From positions 1 through 64,000 of the forward strand of contig WRHY01000002.1 in the NCBI GenBank assembly GCA_009783025.1: a DNA stretch of 64,000 bases, read 5' to 3'. Both the position numbers and the translations under genes were made by a program. The DNA comes from Desulfovibrionaceae bacterium (lineage in GTDB: Bacteria; Desulfobacterota; Desulfovibrionia; Desulfovibrionales; Desulfovibrionaceae). Positions within the stretch are counted from its first letter, which is position 1; each line of letters opens with the position of its first letter. This document shows positions 8,007 to 16,622 of the stretch, in pieces. The notes beneath the pieces are model-generated. The model was not told the DNA's origin, searched no databases, and saw only the letters and a list, made by a program, of their open reading frames with translations.

Positions 8007-9929
8007 ATGGCAGAACAATCACACATACTCGCTCTTCTTGCTGAAGAAGGCCCCGAACAGATCCGTGAAGGGGCGCGGCTGGCTGGTGAGCAAAAGCTGG
8101 CTGACGCTATTCCGGGGCTGGTGCGGCATATCACCAGTGCCAATATCGGCGTGCAGGAGGCCGTGGACAGAGCGTTGCGCAAAATAGGCGGACTGGAGGT
8201 AGTGCATGCGGTTATTCCGCTGCTTCGTTCCGACGACGCCCCGGCGCGCAATTTGGCTATGGACCTGCTGCGCTATCTTGGATCCGCGGCTATGCCCGCT
8301 TTGTATGACCTGCTCAAGGATGACGACCCGGATGTACGCATTTTTGCGTCGGATATTCTCGGCTCCACAGGCAGCGCGGTTGCAGTGCCGCATCTTTGCC
8401 ATGCCCTTTTGAATGACCCTGAAGTCAATGTGCGCTATCAGGCGGCCGTGAGTCTCGGGCAGCTTTCCTTCCCCGAGTCCGCGGCCTGTTTGAACAGCGC
8501 CATGGAAGACGAAGAATGGGTGCAGTTTTCCGCCATTGAAGCCTTGACCAAGGTCCGCGACGCCGGTTCGGTGGGGGCGCTCATCAAGGCTTTGGGCAAG
8601 GCCTCCGAGCTTGTAGCTTCAACCATTGTGGACGCACTTGGAGAAATGGGAGATATCAAGGTTGTGCCGCTCCTGCTCAAACGCCTGGACTCATCGCCTA
8701 CACCGCTCGGCAACAAGATCGTCCGGGCTATACTGAATATCATGGGCGAGCGTTCCTTGAGCCTGCTTGGAGTTAAGGAGTGTGAACGCCTGCGCGGGTA
8801 CCTGCCCTCCGCCCTTGAGGACGAGGACCCGGATATCCAGGACGCGGCGGTCAGAGGCTTTGCCGCGCTTGGCGGGCCCGGCGCGACCACGCATGTTCTG
8901 CAGTATGTTTCCCAACTGGATATGGAACAGGATGCTCCCAGGATTGTCAACGCCATAGAGGCCTTGGCCGCTATCGGACATTCGCCGGAACTTGATGCCG
9001 CCTTGAAAAACGAGGACGACTTTACCGCCCAGATTGCCATGGAAGTTCTCCTGCAGGTGGATGAAGAGGCGGCGCTGCCCCTGCTTGTTTCCGTGTTCTG
9101 GGAAAAGTCCCGCGATTTGCAGCGGGTGATGATTCTGGAACTGGCCAGTCGGGCTCCGTCCGAATATCAGGACTTCTTTCTTGATGTGCTTGAGCGGCAT
9201 CAGGACGGCAATGTGCTGCGCGGCGCGTTGCTTTTCCTTGGCCGCCGGGGCGATCCCGACACGGTGCTGGAAAAGGTTCTGCCTTTCCTTGAACATCGCT
9301 ATAACGACGTCAAGGAATCGGCTCTGGAAGCCTGTATTGCCCTGCACACGCCGGAAGTGGAGCAGTACTTCAAAGACCTGATCCGGCACGTGGACCCCAC
9401 GCAACGCATGATAGGCGCTTACGGTCTCGGCTATTTTGACATTGACGAAGCTGCGGAAGAACTCGCGCTGGCCTTGAACGACGAGTCGCCGGAGGTGCGC
9501 AAGGTGGCGGTGGAGGCTTTCGGCCGCGCCTGTCCGCTTAAAGACGCCTATTTGCAACTTGTCGAAAGCAAGCAGCATGATGAAAACCGTGAAGTGCGCA
9601 TGGCTGTTTTCGATACCCTGGGCTTGTGTTCCAGCGAGCGTTTCGTCAAGAGCCTGATCATGGGGCTTTCCGATGCCGATCCTTGGGTGCGTGTTCGTTC
9701 CGCGGAACGGCTGGGTGAAAATAAAATACTCGATGCCGTGCCGCCCCTGGTAAGCATGCTGGAGGACGAAAACAGCCTGGTGGTCATCAAGTCCGCCCAG
9801 GCTCTGGGTATGATAGGCGGCGAAGCGGCTTTCCGGGCGCTTCTGCCGTTGCTTGAACACCCGGACAGGGATGTCAGTGAGGCGGCCGAAGAAGCCGTGA
9901 ACGCCATCCACCAGCAGGCAGGAGAATAG
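8007..9929 (+). CDS. HEAT-repeat protein in the chemosensory operon
   Basis: A 640-residue protein made almost wholly of HEAT/PBS-lyase-type repeats, recognisable as recurring D-x-D/E-x-x-V-R...A...LG units such as DPDVRIFASDILG, DPEVNVRYQAAVSLG, SPEVRKVAVEAFG and DPWVRVRSAERLG. No catalytic domain or membrane segment is visible, so it is probably a cytoplasmic scaffold. It sits between cheB and cheR (three bases from cheR), so it likely positions or modulates the receptor-modification enzymes or the array; that is inference from context. The start at 8007 follows GGAG at six bases. An in-frame start at 7962 lacks a ribosome site. Confidence 0.85.
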   Translation: MAEQSHILALLAEEGPEQIREGARLAGEQKLADAIPGLVRHITSANIGVQEAVDRALRKIGGLEVVHAVIPLLRSDDAPARNLAMDLLRYLGSAAMPALYDLLKDDDPDVRIFASDILGSTGSAVAVPHLCHALLNDPEVNVRYQAAVSLGQLSFPESAACLNSAMEDEEWVQFSAIEALTKVRDAGSVGALIKALGKASELVASTIVDALGEMGDIKVVPLLLKRLDSSPTPLGNKIVRAILNIMGERSLSLLGVKECERLRGYLPSALEDEDPDIQDAAVRGFAALGGPGATTHVLQYVSQLDMEQDAPRIVNAIEALAAIGHSPELDAALKNEDDFTAQIAMEVLLQVDEEAALPLLVSVFWEKSRDLQRVMILELASRAPSEYQDFFLDVLERHQDGNVLRGALLFLGRRGDPDTVLEKVLPFLEHRYNDVKESALEACIALHTPEVEQYFKDLIRHVDPTQRMIGAYGLGYFDIDEAAEELALALNDESPEVRKVAVEAFGRACPLKDAYLQLVESKQHDENREVRMAVFDTLGLCSSERFVKSLIMGLSDADPWVRVRSAERLGENKILDAVPPLVSMLEDENSLVVIKSAQALGMIGGEAAFRALLPLLEHPDRDVSEAAEEAVNAIHQQAGE

Positions 9930-9932
9930 CGC

Positions 9933-10835
9933 ATGGCACTCTTCAGCAAACCGGCGGCCGCTCCCAGTCCCCTCGGCGCCTCTCCAGTGTCCCGCGCCAC
10001 CAAGGTGGGCGATGATGAGTTCGTCCAACTGAGGGACTTCATCTATGAGCAGAGCGGCATTTATATTGCGGAAACCCGTAAATACCTTGTGGAAAACCGG
10101 CTGACCAACCGGCTTAAGGAACTGAATCTTAAAAACTTTGGGGAATACTACTACTACCTGCGCTTTGACCCGGGTCGCCGGGCCGAGTTGCCCAAGCTCT
10201 TTGAGGTGATCACCACCAACGAAACCAGCTTTTACCGTAATCCTCCACAATTGCAGGTGTTTCAGGAAAAAGTCCTGCCCGTGGAACTGGACAAGCTGCG
10301 CGCGGCCAAGACCAAGCGTTTGCGCATCTGGTCAGCGGGATGTTCCACCGGGGAAGAGCCCTACACCTTGGCCATGATTCTGCATGAGGTGTTGAAAACG
10401 GAGATCACCAGTTGGGATATCAAGATCACGGCGAATGATCTCTCCGAGGGCGTGCTTGCGGCCGCGCGCAGGGGAATTTATTCGGAATACGCGCTACGTA
10501 CTACGCCCAAGGAGATCATAAGCAAATATTTCCGCAAGGAAGGAGAGGTGTATCACGTTGAGTCCAAGCTCAAAAATCTCATCTCTTTCGGGCCGATAAA
10601 TCTGAGCGACAGGGCCATGCTCAAACGCGTGGAGCGTTCGCAAATAGTCTTTTGCCGTAACGTTATTATTTATTTTGACGATGATATGAAGCGGCAGGTA
10701 ATCGAGTCGTTTTATGACAACCTGGTGCCGAGCGGGTGCCTGCTGATCGGGCACTCCGAGTCGCTGCACAACATTTCGCGTGCCTTTAAGCCCGAGCACC
10801 ATGTGGGTACCATTGTTTATCGCAAAGAAGCGTGA
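9933..10835 (+). CDS. cheR: Chemoreceptor methyltransferase CheR
   Basis: S-adenosylmethionine-dependent glutamate methyltransferase acting on chemoreceptors, opposing CheB. At 300 residues it has the family length. The N-terminal helical CheR_N domain contains FEVITTNETSFYRNPPQLQ. The catalytic domain carries the SAM motif LRIWSAGCSTGEEPYTLAM, then ITANDLSEGVLAAARRGIYSE and a late IVFCRNVIIYFDDDMKRQVI. About 30 residues precede the CheR_N domain (A/P/S-rich). The gene is three bases after the HEAT gene and six bases before parA, so it is tightly operonic. Confidence 0.95.
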   Translation: MALFSKPAAAPSPLGASPVSRATKVGDDEFVQLRDFIYEQSGIYIAETRKYLVENRLTNRLKELNLKNFGEYYYYLRFDPGRRAELPKLFEVITTNETSFYRNPPQLQVFQEKVLPVELDKLRAAKTKRLRIWSAGCSTGEEPYTLAMILHEVLKTEITSWDIKITANDLSEGVLAAARRGIYSEYALRTTPKEIISKYFRKEGEVYHVESKLKNLISFGPINLSDRAMLKRVERSQIVFCRNVIIYFDDDMKRQVIESFYDNLVPSGCLLIGHSESLHNISRAFKPEHHVGTIVYRKEA

Positions 10836-10841
10836 CGCAGT

Positions 10842-11648
10842 ATGAACGCGGAACACGGGCCGGAAAACAGAGACGCCAGGGCCAAAGTCATTGCCGTGGC
10901 GAACCAGAAGGGAGGCGTCGGCAAAACGACCACGGCCGTTACCTTGGCCGCGGCGTTGACCCGTCTGGGCAAGCGGGTTCTGGTAATAGATCTTGATCCG
11001 CATGCCTGCGCCTCGGTACACCTGCGTTATTATCCGGATGAGCTCTCGGCTTCGGTCAATGACATTTTTGGCGAGCATCCGGGCGACATGGACGAGTTGT
11101 GGGACAGGATCCGCCATCACCATCCGGTGCAGGAGTTTGATGTTGTCCCGGCAAATATCCGCCTGGCCGAGTTGGAGGTAGACCTGCGCAACCGCAAGGG
11201 CAAGGGCGCCATTCTGCAACAGACGCTTGAGCATGTGCGGCATGAATATGATTTTATTGTGCTGGATTGTCCGCCGCATGTGGGCATCCTGCTGGTCAAC
11301 GCCCTGGTGGCCTCGGATCTGCTGGTCATTCCGATCCAGACGGACTTCCTGGCCTTGCATGGCTTGAAATTGCTTTTTGACACGATAAAGGTTTTGAACA
11401 AAGTGCTGCCCCGTCCCATTTGTTATCGGGTTCTGCCCACGCTGTACGACCGGCGGGCACGGGCCTGCGCCAGGGTGATGGATCTCCTGGCTCTGAAGAT
11501 GAAGGACAGCATGTTTAATACCGTCATTGGCATGGACACGCGTTTTCGTGAAGCCAGCGCGCAAGGCAGGGTGATATACGAAATTTCCCCGGAGAGCCGG
11601 GGAGCGCGTGAGTATGAGGACCTTGCAACCGAGATACTGGCCCTATGA
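10842..11648 (+). CDS. ParA/Soj-family ATPase of the chemosensory operon
   Basis: A 268-residue deviant Walker-A ATPase: KGGVGKTTTA with the signature lysine, switch I around LVIDLDPHACA, and Walker B FIVLDCPPH. No ParB partner or centromere is nearby. Inside che operons, ParA homologues (PpfA of Rhodobacter sphaeroides, ParC of Vibrio and Pseudomonas) position chemosensory arrays and segregate them at division; that is the most likely role here. The cheW start overlaps its stop by four bases (ATGA), indicating translational coupling. Chromosome partitioning is the alternative but is not supported by context. Confidence 0.85.
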   Translation: MNAEHGPENRDARAKVIAVANQKGGVGKTTTAVTLAAALTRLGKRVLVIDLDPHACASVHLRYYPDELSASVNDIFGEHPGDMDELWDRIRHHHPVQEFDVVPANIRLAELEVDLRNRKGKGAILQQTLEHVRHEYDFIVLDCPPHVGILLVNALVASDLLVIPIQTDFLALHGLKLLFDTIKVLNKVLPRPICYRVLPTLYDRRARACARVMDLLALKMKDSMFNTVIGMDTRFREASAQGRVIYEISPESRGAREYEDLATEILAL

Positions 11649-12307
11649 ACAAAAGCCCTGAAGACTATTTCAAGGAACAGAATTTTTCCGCCGTCAGCGA
11701 TGATAAATCCTCCTTCTCCCCTGCTGAGCAGGCCTTTATGGACAAGTATCTGGGGGTGGATGGCGGAGCCACGCTGGAGAAGCTCGGTATTACCGCTGCG
11801 CCCGCGCCCGACGCCGAGCCGGACCAGCACCGGGAAATGACTGCCGAAGAGCCTTTGGAGAGTATGCTGCGCAACTCCGAAGAGCTGCTTATGGTAGGAT
11901 TTTTCATCGGTGGGCAGGAATACACCATTCCCACGGTCGCTGTGCAGGAAGTCATCCGCACCATGCCTCTGGCCAAGCTTCCTGCCGCGCCGGAGCTCAT
12001 TGCCGGGGTTATCAACCTGCGCGGCAAGGTGACCCCGCTGATCCACCTGCGCGAAGCCTTGGGCGTCTCCTCAGCCCGCGAACAGGAGGACAAGTTCATT
12101 ATTGTCTGCCGCCGCCAGGGCATTCAGGTAGGCATGATTATTGAGCGGGTGCATACCATGTACCGGGTCCCGCAAAAGGACATAGACTGGGCTGTGGAAA
12201 GCCATATCGGCGCTAACGTGGAATTTATTTCCGGACTTTTGAAGCTGAAGGACAAGCTCGTGGGCATTGTTTCGGTTGATAACGTGATTGCAAGTATTCT
12301 CAAGTAA
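11645..12307 (+). CDS. cheW: CheW-type coupling protein with N-terminal extension
   Basis: Adaptor linking receptors to CheA. The CheW domain runs from about residue 80 (LLMVGFFIGGQEYTIPTVAVQEVIR) to the end, with INLRGKVTPLIHLREALG. The first ~80 residues are an extra acidic, low-complexity segment (EQAFMDKYLGVDGG, then an A/P-rich stretch) not found in minimal CheW proteins of about 160 residues. Given the adjacent ParA-like ATPase, this tail might contact it much as ParP links ParC to arrays, but I see no ParP signature. Overlaps parA by four bases. Confidence 0.9.
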   Translation: MNKSPEDYFKEQNFSAVSDDKSSFSPAEQAFMDKYLGVDGGATLEKLGITAAPAPDAEPDQHREMTAEEPLESMLRNSEELLMVGFFIGGQEYTIPTVAVQEVIRTMPLAKLPAAPELIAGVINLRGKVTPLIHLREALGVSSAREQEDKFIIVCRRQGIQVGMIIERVHTMYRVPQKDIDWAVESHIGANVEFISGLLKLKDKLVGIVSVDNVIASILK

Positions 12308-12319
12308 GGGGAGAGTCCT

Positions 12320-12688
12320 ATGCCAAAACATATTCTCATCGTCGACGACTCTAAAACCATACGGAATCTCGTCGCCTTCATCATGAAGAAGGAAGGCTTC
12401 AAGGTGACCATGGCCGAAGACGGCCTGGACGGGTTGGAAAAACTGTATTCCTCCGATCATATTGATCTGATCATCTCTGATATCAATATGCCGCGCATGG
12501 ACGGCTTTACCTTTATAAAAACCGTGCGCGAGCAGGAGGCTTACCGGGACGTGCCCATTGTTGTGCTCTCCACCGAAGGCAAGGAGCAGGACATTCAACA
12601 GGGCATCAATCTTGGCGCCAACCTGTATATGGTGAAGCCCGCGCAGCCCGACAAAATGATGAAAAACGTCAGAATGTTGCTTGGCTGA
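12320..12688 (+). CDS. cheY: CheY-like single-domain response regulator
   Basis: A 122-residue stand-alone receiver domain. The phosphorylation site is in LIISDINMPRMDG (Asp preceded by the ISD strand), with the acidic pair in IVDDSKTIR, the conserved Ser in VVLSTEGKE and the Lys in MVKPAQPDKM. It has the size and features of a CheA target that signals to the flagellar switch or another output. It lies 12 bases after cheW with a GGGGAGAG ribosome site. No CheZ, CheC or CheX phosphatase is present in this cluster. Confidence 0.92.
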   Translation: MPKHILIVDDSKTIRNLVAFIMKKEGFKVTMAEDGLDGLEKLYSSDHIDLIISDINMPRMDGFTFIKTVREQEAYRDVPIVVLSTEGKEQDIQQGINLGANLYMVKPAQPDKMMKNVRMLLG

Positions 12689-12768
12689 GGCGCGGCGAGC
12701 AGACCCTGTGCTTCTCCCGCTGTTAAACCGGCAGCTTAAGCGTAAAATGCCATAGAAAAGGAAAATGT

Positions 12769-15759
12769 ATGAGCCAGGAATTTATGGACGAGGAACTGTT
12801 TGGTGATTTTATCATCGAAGCCAGGGAACACCTCGAGACCATTGAGCCGAACCTTCTGGAGTTGGAAAAAGCTCCGGATAACCTCTCGTTGCTCAATGAA
12901 ATATTCCGTCCCATGCATTCCATGAAGGGGGCTTCCGGATTTTTGGGTCTGAACAAGATGAACGGCCTTGCGCATAAAGCGGAAAGCATTATGGATGAGT
13001 TGCGCAAAGGCGCCATGGCCGTGACCCCGGAAATCATGGATATCATCCTGGCCACCACGGACGCGCTCAGGCAGATGATTGACAGCCTGGAGGCCACCAG
13101 CACGGAAGGCGATGTGGATACCGAGCACCTGGAGGCCACTCTGGACGCGCTTATGGCCGGAGAAATGCCTGTTGCCGCGTCTCCTGCTTCCGCTCCCCCC
13201 GCTCCTGCCGACGCCGTGGAAGAGAACGCCGCCGAAGAAGAAGCGCCCGCGCTTGAGTCCGAGGCAGTGGCGGAAGATGACGCTCCAGCAGTGGAAGCTC
13301 CGGTTCCCGTAGCGCCTCCCGCCGCTCCCGCGAAAACGTCCGGCGTCCGTCAGACCGGCGATGTGCAGGCTTGGATAGAGTCGCGCGCGGTATTGCCCGC
13401 ATACGCCCTGACCGCATTCGGCGAGGGGCATTTGCGTGACTTCATTGAAGAAGCCAAAGACAATATTTCCAGTTTGTCCGACGGTCTTCTGGTGCTGGAA
13501 AAGCATCCGGAAGGGCAGAAAGAACTGGTTAACGATCTGTTTCGCTATTTCCACAATCTCAAGGGCAACAGCGGCATTATCGGTTATAATGAAATAAACG
13601 GCCTGACCCACGAGGCGGAAACCCTGCTCAATTCTCTGCGCAAGGAAGACGCGGGGCCGGTGTCCGGCCCTGTGGTGGACCTGCTGCTGTTGGCCGTGGA
13701 TGTGCTTGAGGCCTTGATCTACCGTATTGATGTCGCCAGCGGTTCAGCCGAACCCATAGACACGAATGAGGTGTTGGAAAAACTGCGCGCAGCCGTGGCC
13801 GGTGACGAGGTGACCATGCCTGCCAGCCTGATGGCCGCTGCTCCGGCCGGAGCGGCTGCGGAAAAAGCAGCGCCGCCCGCTGGGGAAGACAGCGTGGACC
13901 AAGATGACATTTCCGTGTTCCAAAATACGGTGGAACAACAGTTCACGCACATTGTCTCGGCTCTTGAAGGCATGCGCGCGGACGGGGCCAACCGTGAATT
14001 TGCGGACGCCATGTTCCGTTCCCTGACCACCATTCAGAACTGCTCCAGCTTCATGGGGCTTGATGAGGTCAAGACCTATGCCCAGCGCACGGCCGGCCTT
14101 GTGGATCAGGGCCGGAACTCGAACATGGACTTCAGCATCATGGCTGATTTGCTGCAGCAGGAATGCGCCATTATCAAAGACATGATTGAACCGGCCATAG
14201 CGACTCTCGCGGCCTCCGGCGCTCCGTCGGCGGGCGAGCCTGCGGACAGGTCCGGGGAGGCGGAAGCCGCGGCAAAAGCGGCTGCTCCGGCGACAAAGCC
14301 CGCACCGGCTCAGGATAAACCGGCTCCCGCAAAGAAAGCGGCCAAATCCGCGCCCCCTGCCAAGGAAACGTCCGCTGCTCCGGCTGAACCCAAGCCCGAG
14401 CCGCCCGCTGCCGCAAAAACTTCGGCTCCCACTGTCCCGGCGGCTGTGAAACCTGTAACTCCGGTTGCCGAGGCCAAACCCGCGGCCCCGGCTGCCACTC
14501 CGCCCGCTCCGGCCGGAGCAGGCGCGGCAGCGGCTGCGGGCGGCGGTGACCACGGCGGCAAAGCCTCTTCCACCATCCGCGTGGATCATGAAAAGCTGGA
14601 CCACCTGATGAACCTCATCGGCGAATTGATCATCAACCGGAACCGCTATTCCATGCTGGCCCGCCAGCTTGAGGACAACAGCACGGACATCAGCATCATT
14701 GCCCACAACCTGACTGAAACGACCTATGCCATGGCCCGCATATCGGATGATTTGCAGGACACCATCATGAAGGTCCGCATGGTGCCCGTGGCCTCGGTCT
14801 TTTCACGCTTCCCGCGTTTGGTGCGCGACCTTTCCCGCAAGAGCGGCAAGGAAGTGGAGCTGATTATGGAAGGCGAAGAGACGGAACTGGACAAAAGCGT
14901 GGTTGAAGTTATTGGCGACCCGCTGGTGCACCTGATCCGGAACTCCGTGGACCACGGCATTGAGCCTGAGGACGTGCGCGTCGAGCGCGGCAAGCCCGCC
15001 AAAGGCAACGTGTGGCTGCGCGCCTTTTACAGAGGCAACTCCGTGGCCATTGAAATTGAGGATGACGGCAAAGGCATTGATCCTGAGAAGATGCGCGAAG
15101 TGGCCGTCCGCAAGGGCGTCATCACCCCGGAAGAGGCCAGATCCCTGGACGACCGCGAGGCCATGGAACTTATATTCGCGCCGGGCTTCTCCTCCGCCGA
15201 AGTAATCACCGATATCTCCGGGCGGGGCGTGGGCATGGACGTGGTGCGCACGAACATTAAGAATCTCAAGGGCAGTATCAGTATCGCCTCCGAGGTGGGC
15301 AAGGGTACCAAGTTCACCCTGTCCCTGCCGCTGACTCTGGCCATTATTGATGCTCTTATGGTTATTGTGGACAACGAAACCTATGCCATTCCCCTGGACG
15401 CGGTTTCCGAAACCACCAAGATAGAATCCGAACGGCTCACGGACGTGAAGGGCCGCAAGGCGGTCACTCTGCGCGGCGAAGTACTGGGCATTGTCAGCCT
15501 GGGCGAATTTTTGGGTCTCAATAACAATATGGACGAGACCGAGATCCTCAACGTTGTGGTCATTCAGGATAACGATCGCCGCTTGGGCCTGGTGGTCGAC
15601 CGGCTGCTGGAGCGGCAGGAAATCGTGATCAAGCCCCTTGGAGCCTATCTTGGGGACATTAAGGGCATTTCCGGAGCCACAATCATGGGCGACGGCAGCG
15701 TTATTCTTATTCTTGACCCGCATGAGCTTTATTTGCTGGCTACTTCCAAGGCCAGTTAG
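12769..15759 (+). CDS. cheA: Chemotaxis histidine kinase CheA with three Hpt-like modules
   Basis: A 996-residue hybrid CheA. Two N-terminal Hpt domains carry candidate phospho-accepting histidines: MHSMKGASGF at about residue 46 and FHNLKGNSGI at about residue 261. A third Hpt-like bundle (about 380-485) reads FRSLTTIQNCSSFMG and has lost the histidine. An alanine/proline/lysine-rich linker (about 490-600) follows, then the dimerisation helices, the HATPase with N-box HLIRNSVDHGIEPE and G-boxes EDDGKGID and GRGVGMDVV, and a C-terminal CheW-like regulatory domain. Length exceeds classical CheA (about 650-700). The stop codon's last G is also the first base of a palindromic repeat. Confidence 0.95.
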   Translation: MSQEFMDEELFGDFIIEAREHLETIEPNLLELEKAPDNLSLLNEIFRPMHSMKGASGFLGLNKMNGLAHKAESIMDELRKGAMAVTPEIMDIILATTDALRQMIDSLEATSTEGDVDTEHLEATLDALMAGEMPVAASPASAPPAPADAVEENAAEEEAPALESEAVAEDDAPAVEAPVPVAPPAAPAKTSGVRQTGDVQAWIESRAVLPAYALTAFGEGHLRDFIEEAKDNISSLSDGLLVLEKHPEGQKELVNDLFRYFHNLKGNSGIIGYNEINGLTHEAETLLNSLRKEDAGPVSGPVVDLLLLAVDVLEALIYRIDVASGSAEPIDTNEVLEKLRAAVAGDEVTMPASLMAAAPAGAAAEKAAPPAGEDSVDQDDISVFQNTVEQQFTHIVSALEGMRADGANREFADAMFRSLTTIQNCSSFMGLDEVKTYAQRTAGLVDQGRNSNMDFSIMADLLQQECAIIKDMIEPAIATLAASGAPSAGEPADRSGEAEAAAKAAAPATKPAPAQDKPAPAKKAAKSAPPAKETSAAPAEPKPEPPAAAKTSAPTVPAAVKPVTPVAEAKPAAPAATPPAPAGAGAAAAAGGGDHGGKASSTIRVDHEKLDHLMNLIGELIINRNRYSMLARQLEDNSTDISIIAHNLTETTYAMARISDDLQDTIMKVRMVPVASVFSRFPRLVRDLSRKSGKEVELIMEGEETELDKSVVEVIGDPLVHLIRNSVDHGIEPEDVRVERGKPAKGNVWLRAFYRGNSVAIEIEDDGKGIDPEKMREVAVRKGVITPEEARSLDDREAMELIFAPGFSSAEVITDISGRGVGMDVVRTNIKNLKGSISIASEVGKGTKFTLSLPLTLAIIDALMVIVDNETYAIPLDAVSETTKIESERLTDVKGRKAVTLRGEVLGIVSLGEFLGLNNNMDETEILNVVVIQDNDRRLGLVVDRLLERQEIVIKPLGAYLGDIKGISGATIMGDGSVILILDPHELYLLATSKAS

Positions 15760-15909
15760 GGGGCTGTCTCCAAATAGTTCTTTTGTCCAAATAGCTTCGT
15801 CATCCGGCCCGTTTTGCTCCGGTCGAGTACCATAAGAGTACACTCCCTTCGCAAAACGGGCCGGATTCCTTGCTCTTGGAACAAAACTCCTTATTTGGAA
15901 ACAGCCCCC
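15759..15909. repeat. Palindromic intergenic element A1
   Basis: A 151-base near-palindrome. The ends pair GGGGGCTGT with ACAGCCCCC and are followed by a CTCCAAATA/TATTTGGA pair. The inner arms ATCCGGCCCGTTTTGC and GCAAAACGGGCCGGAT also pair. The apex is 'core 1' (GTCGAGTACCATAAGAGTAC), itself a small stem GTAC-CATAAGA-GTAC. It begins at the last base of the cheA stop. Confidence 0.85.
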
Positions 15910-15930
15910 TGGCGCCTTTTACATGCCCGT

Positions 15931-16344
15931 TTACTCAAAACACTCCTTGAACCAGCCAGGCACGGCCACGGGCTTTCCTGTGCCGTCAACGCAGGCATGT
16001 TGGGTAAAGCCTTCGGCCAGCAATACCGCACGCTCTTCATTATATAAACGATACCGGAAAATGAGGGAGGCGCGACGCCAGTCCGTAGCTATGGTCACCA
16101 GGTGCAGGAGATCGTCGTAGCGGGCCGGAGAGCGGTAACGGCACTGGGCCTCGCGTACCGGCAGGTACAGCTCCCGAGCCTCCACATCCTTGTAGGACAT
16201 GCCGAAAGCGCGGATAAAGGCGTTGCGTCCACGTTCAAAAATATGCAGATATTCCGCATAATACAAAACACCCATGGTGTCGGTTTCGCCATACGATACC
16301 CGGTGCTGCATCCAGACCTCAGGATCTGTCTTTTCCGTCATCAT
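15931..16344 (-). CDS. YbgC/4HBT-family acyl-CoA thioesterase
   Basis: A 137-residue hotdog-fold thioesterase. The active-site signature RVSYGETDTMGVLYYAEYL is the YbgC-type motif, with the catalytic Asp in ETDTMG and a Tyr-rich helix after it. The C-terminal strands read RASLIFRYRLYNEERAVLLAEGFTQHACVD, typical of the family. YbgC-type enzymes hydrolyse acyl-CoA or acyl-ACP and are often tied to the Tol-Pal system, which is not seen here. The gene stands alone, bracketed by palindromic elements A1 and A2. Substrate unknown. Confidence 0.88.
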   Translation of the reverse strand: MMTEKTDPEVWMQHRVSYGETDTMGVLYYAEYLHIFERGRNAFIRAFGMSYKDVEARELYLPVREAQCRYRSPARYDDLLHLVTIATDWRRASLIFRYRLYNEERAVLLAEGFTQHACVDGTGKPVAVPGWFKECFE

Positions 16345-16362
16345 CCCATTTCTCCCTTGGTG

Positions 16363-16514
16363 TAGGGGGTGTCTCCAAATAAGGAATTTTGCTCCAAGAG
16401 CAAGGACCCGGCCCTTTTTGCGAAGGGAGTGTACTCTTATGGTACTCGACCGGAGAAAAGAGGGCCGGGTGACGAAGCTAGTTGGACAAAAGAACTATTT
16501 GGAGACACCCCCTA
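16363..16514. repeat. Palindromic intergenic element A2
   Basis: A 152-base copy in the opposite orientation to A1. The ends TAGGGGGTGTCTCC and GGAGACACCCCCTA pair perfectly; relative to A1 both arms changed together (GGGGGCTGT to GGGGGTGTC), so pairing is kept. The inner arm ACCCGGCCCTTTT pairs with AAAAGAGGGCCGGGT. The apex is core 1 in reverse (GTACTCTTATGGTACTCGAC). Confidence 0.85.
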
Positions 16515-16622
16515 GCCATTCCCGCGTTGCTAAAGGAAGCATATACCTGTAAGCAGGTATCGCTGTGCGAGTTCTTTCCTGTATGCTTGGCGCACGGCTT
16601 TGTCAAAGGAGGCACTCGCCGC

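Noticed and set aside
8691..10250. A 519-codon frame antisense to the HEAT and cheR genes
   Set aside because: Shadow frame caused by GC-rich codon bias; no domain, no ribosome site, and it opposes well-supported genes.
15759..16514. Composite transposon carrying the thioesterase gene between A1 and A2
   Set aside because: Each element is itself palindromic, no transposase is present, and the gene between has ordinary composition; no target duplication seen.
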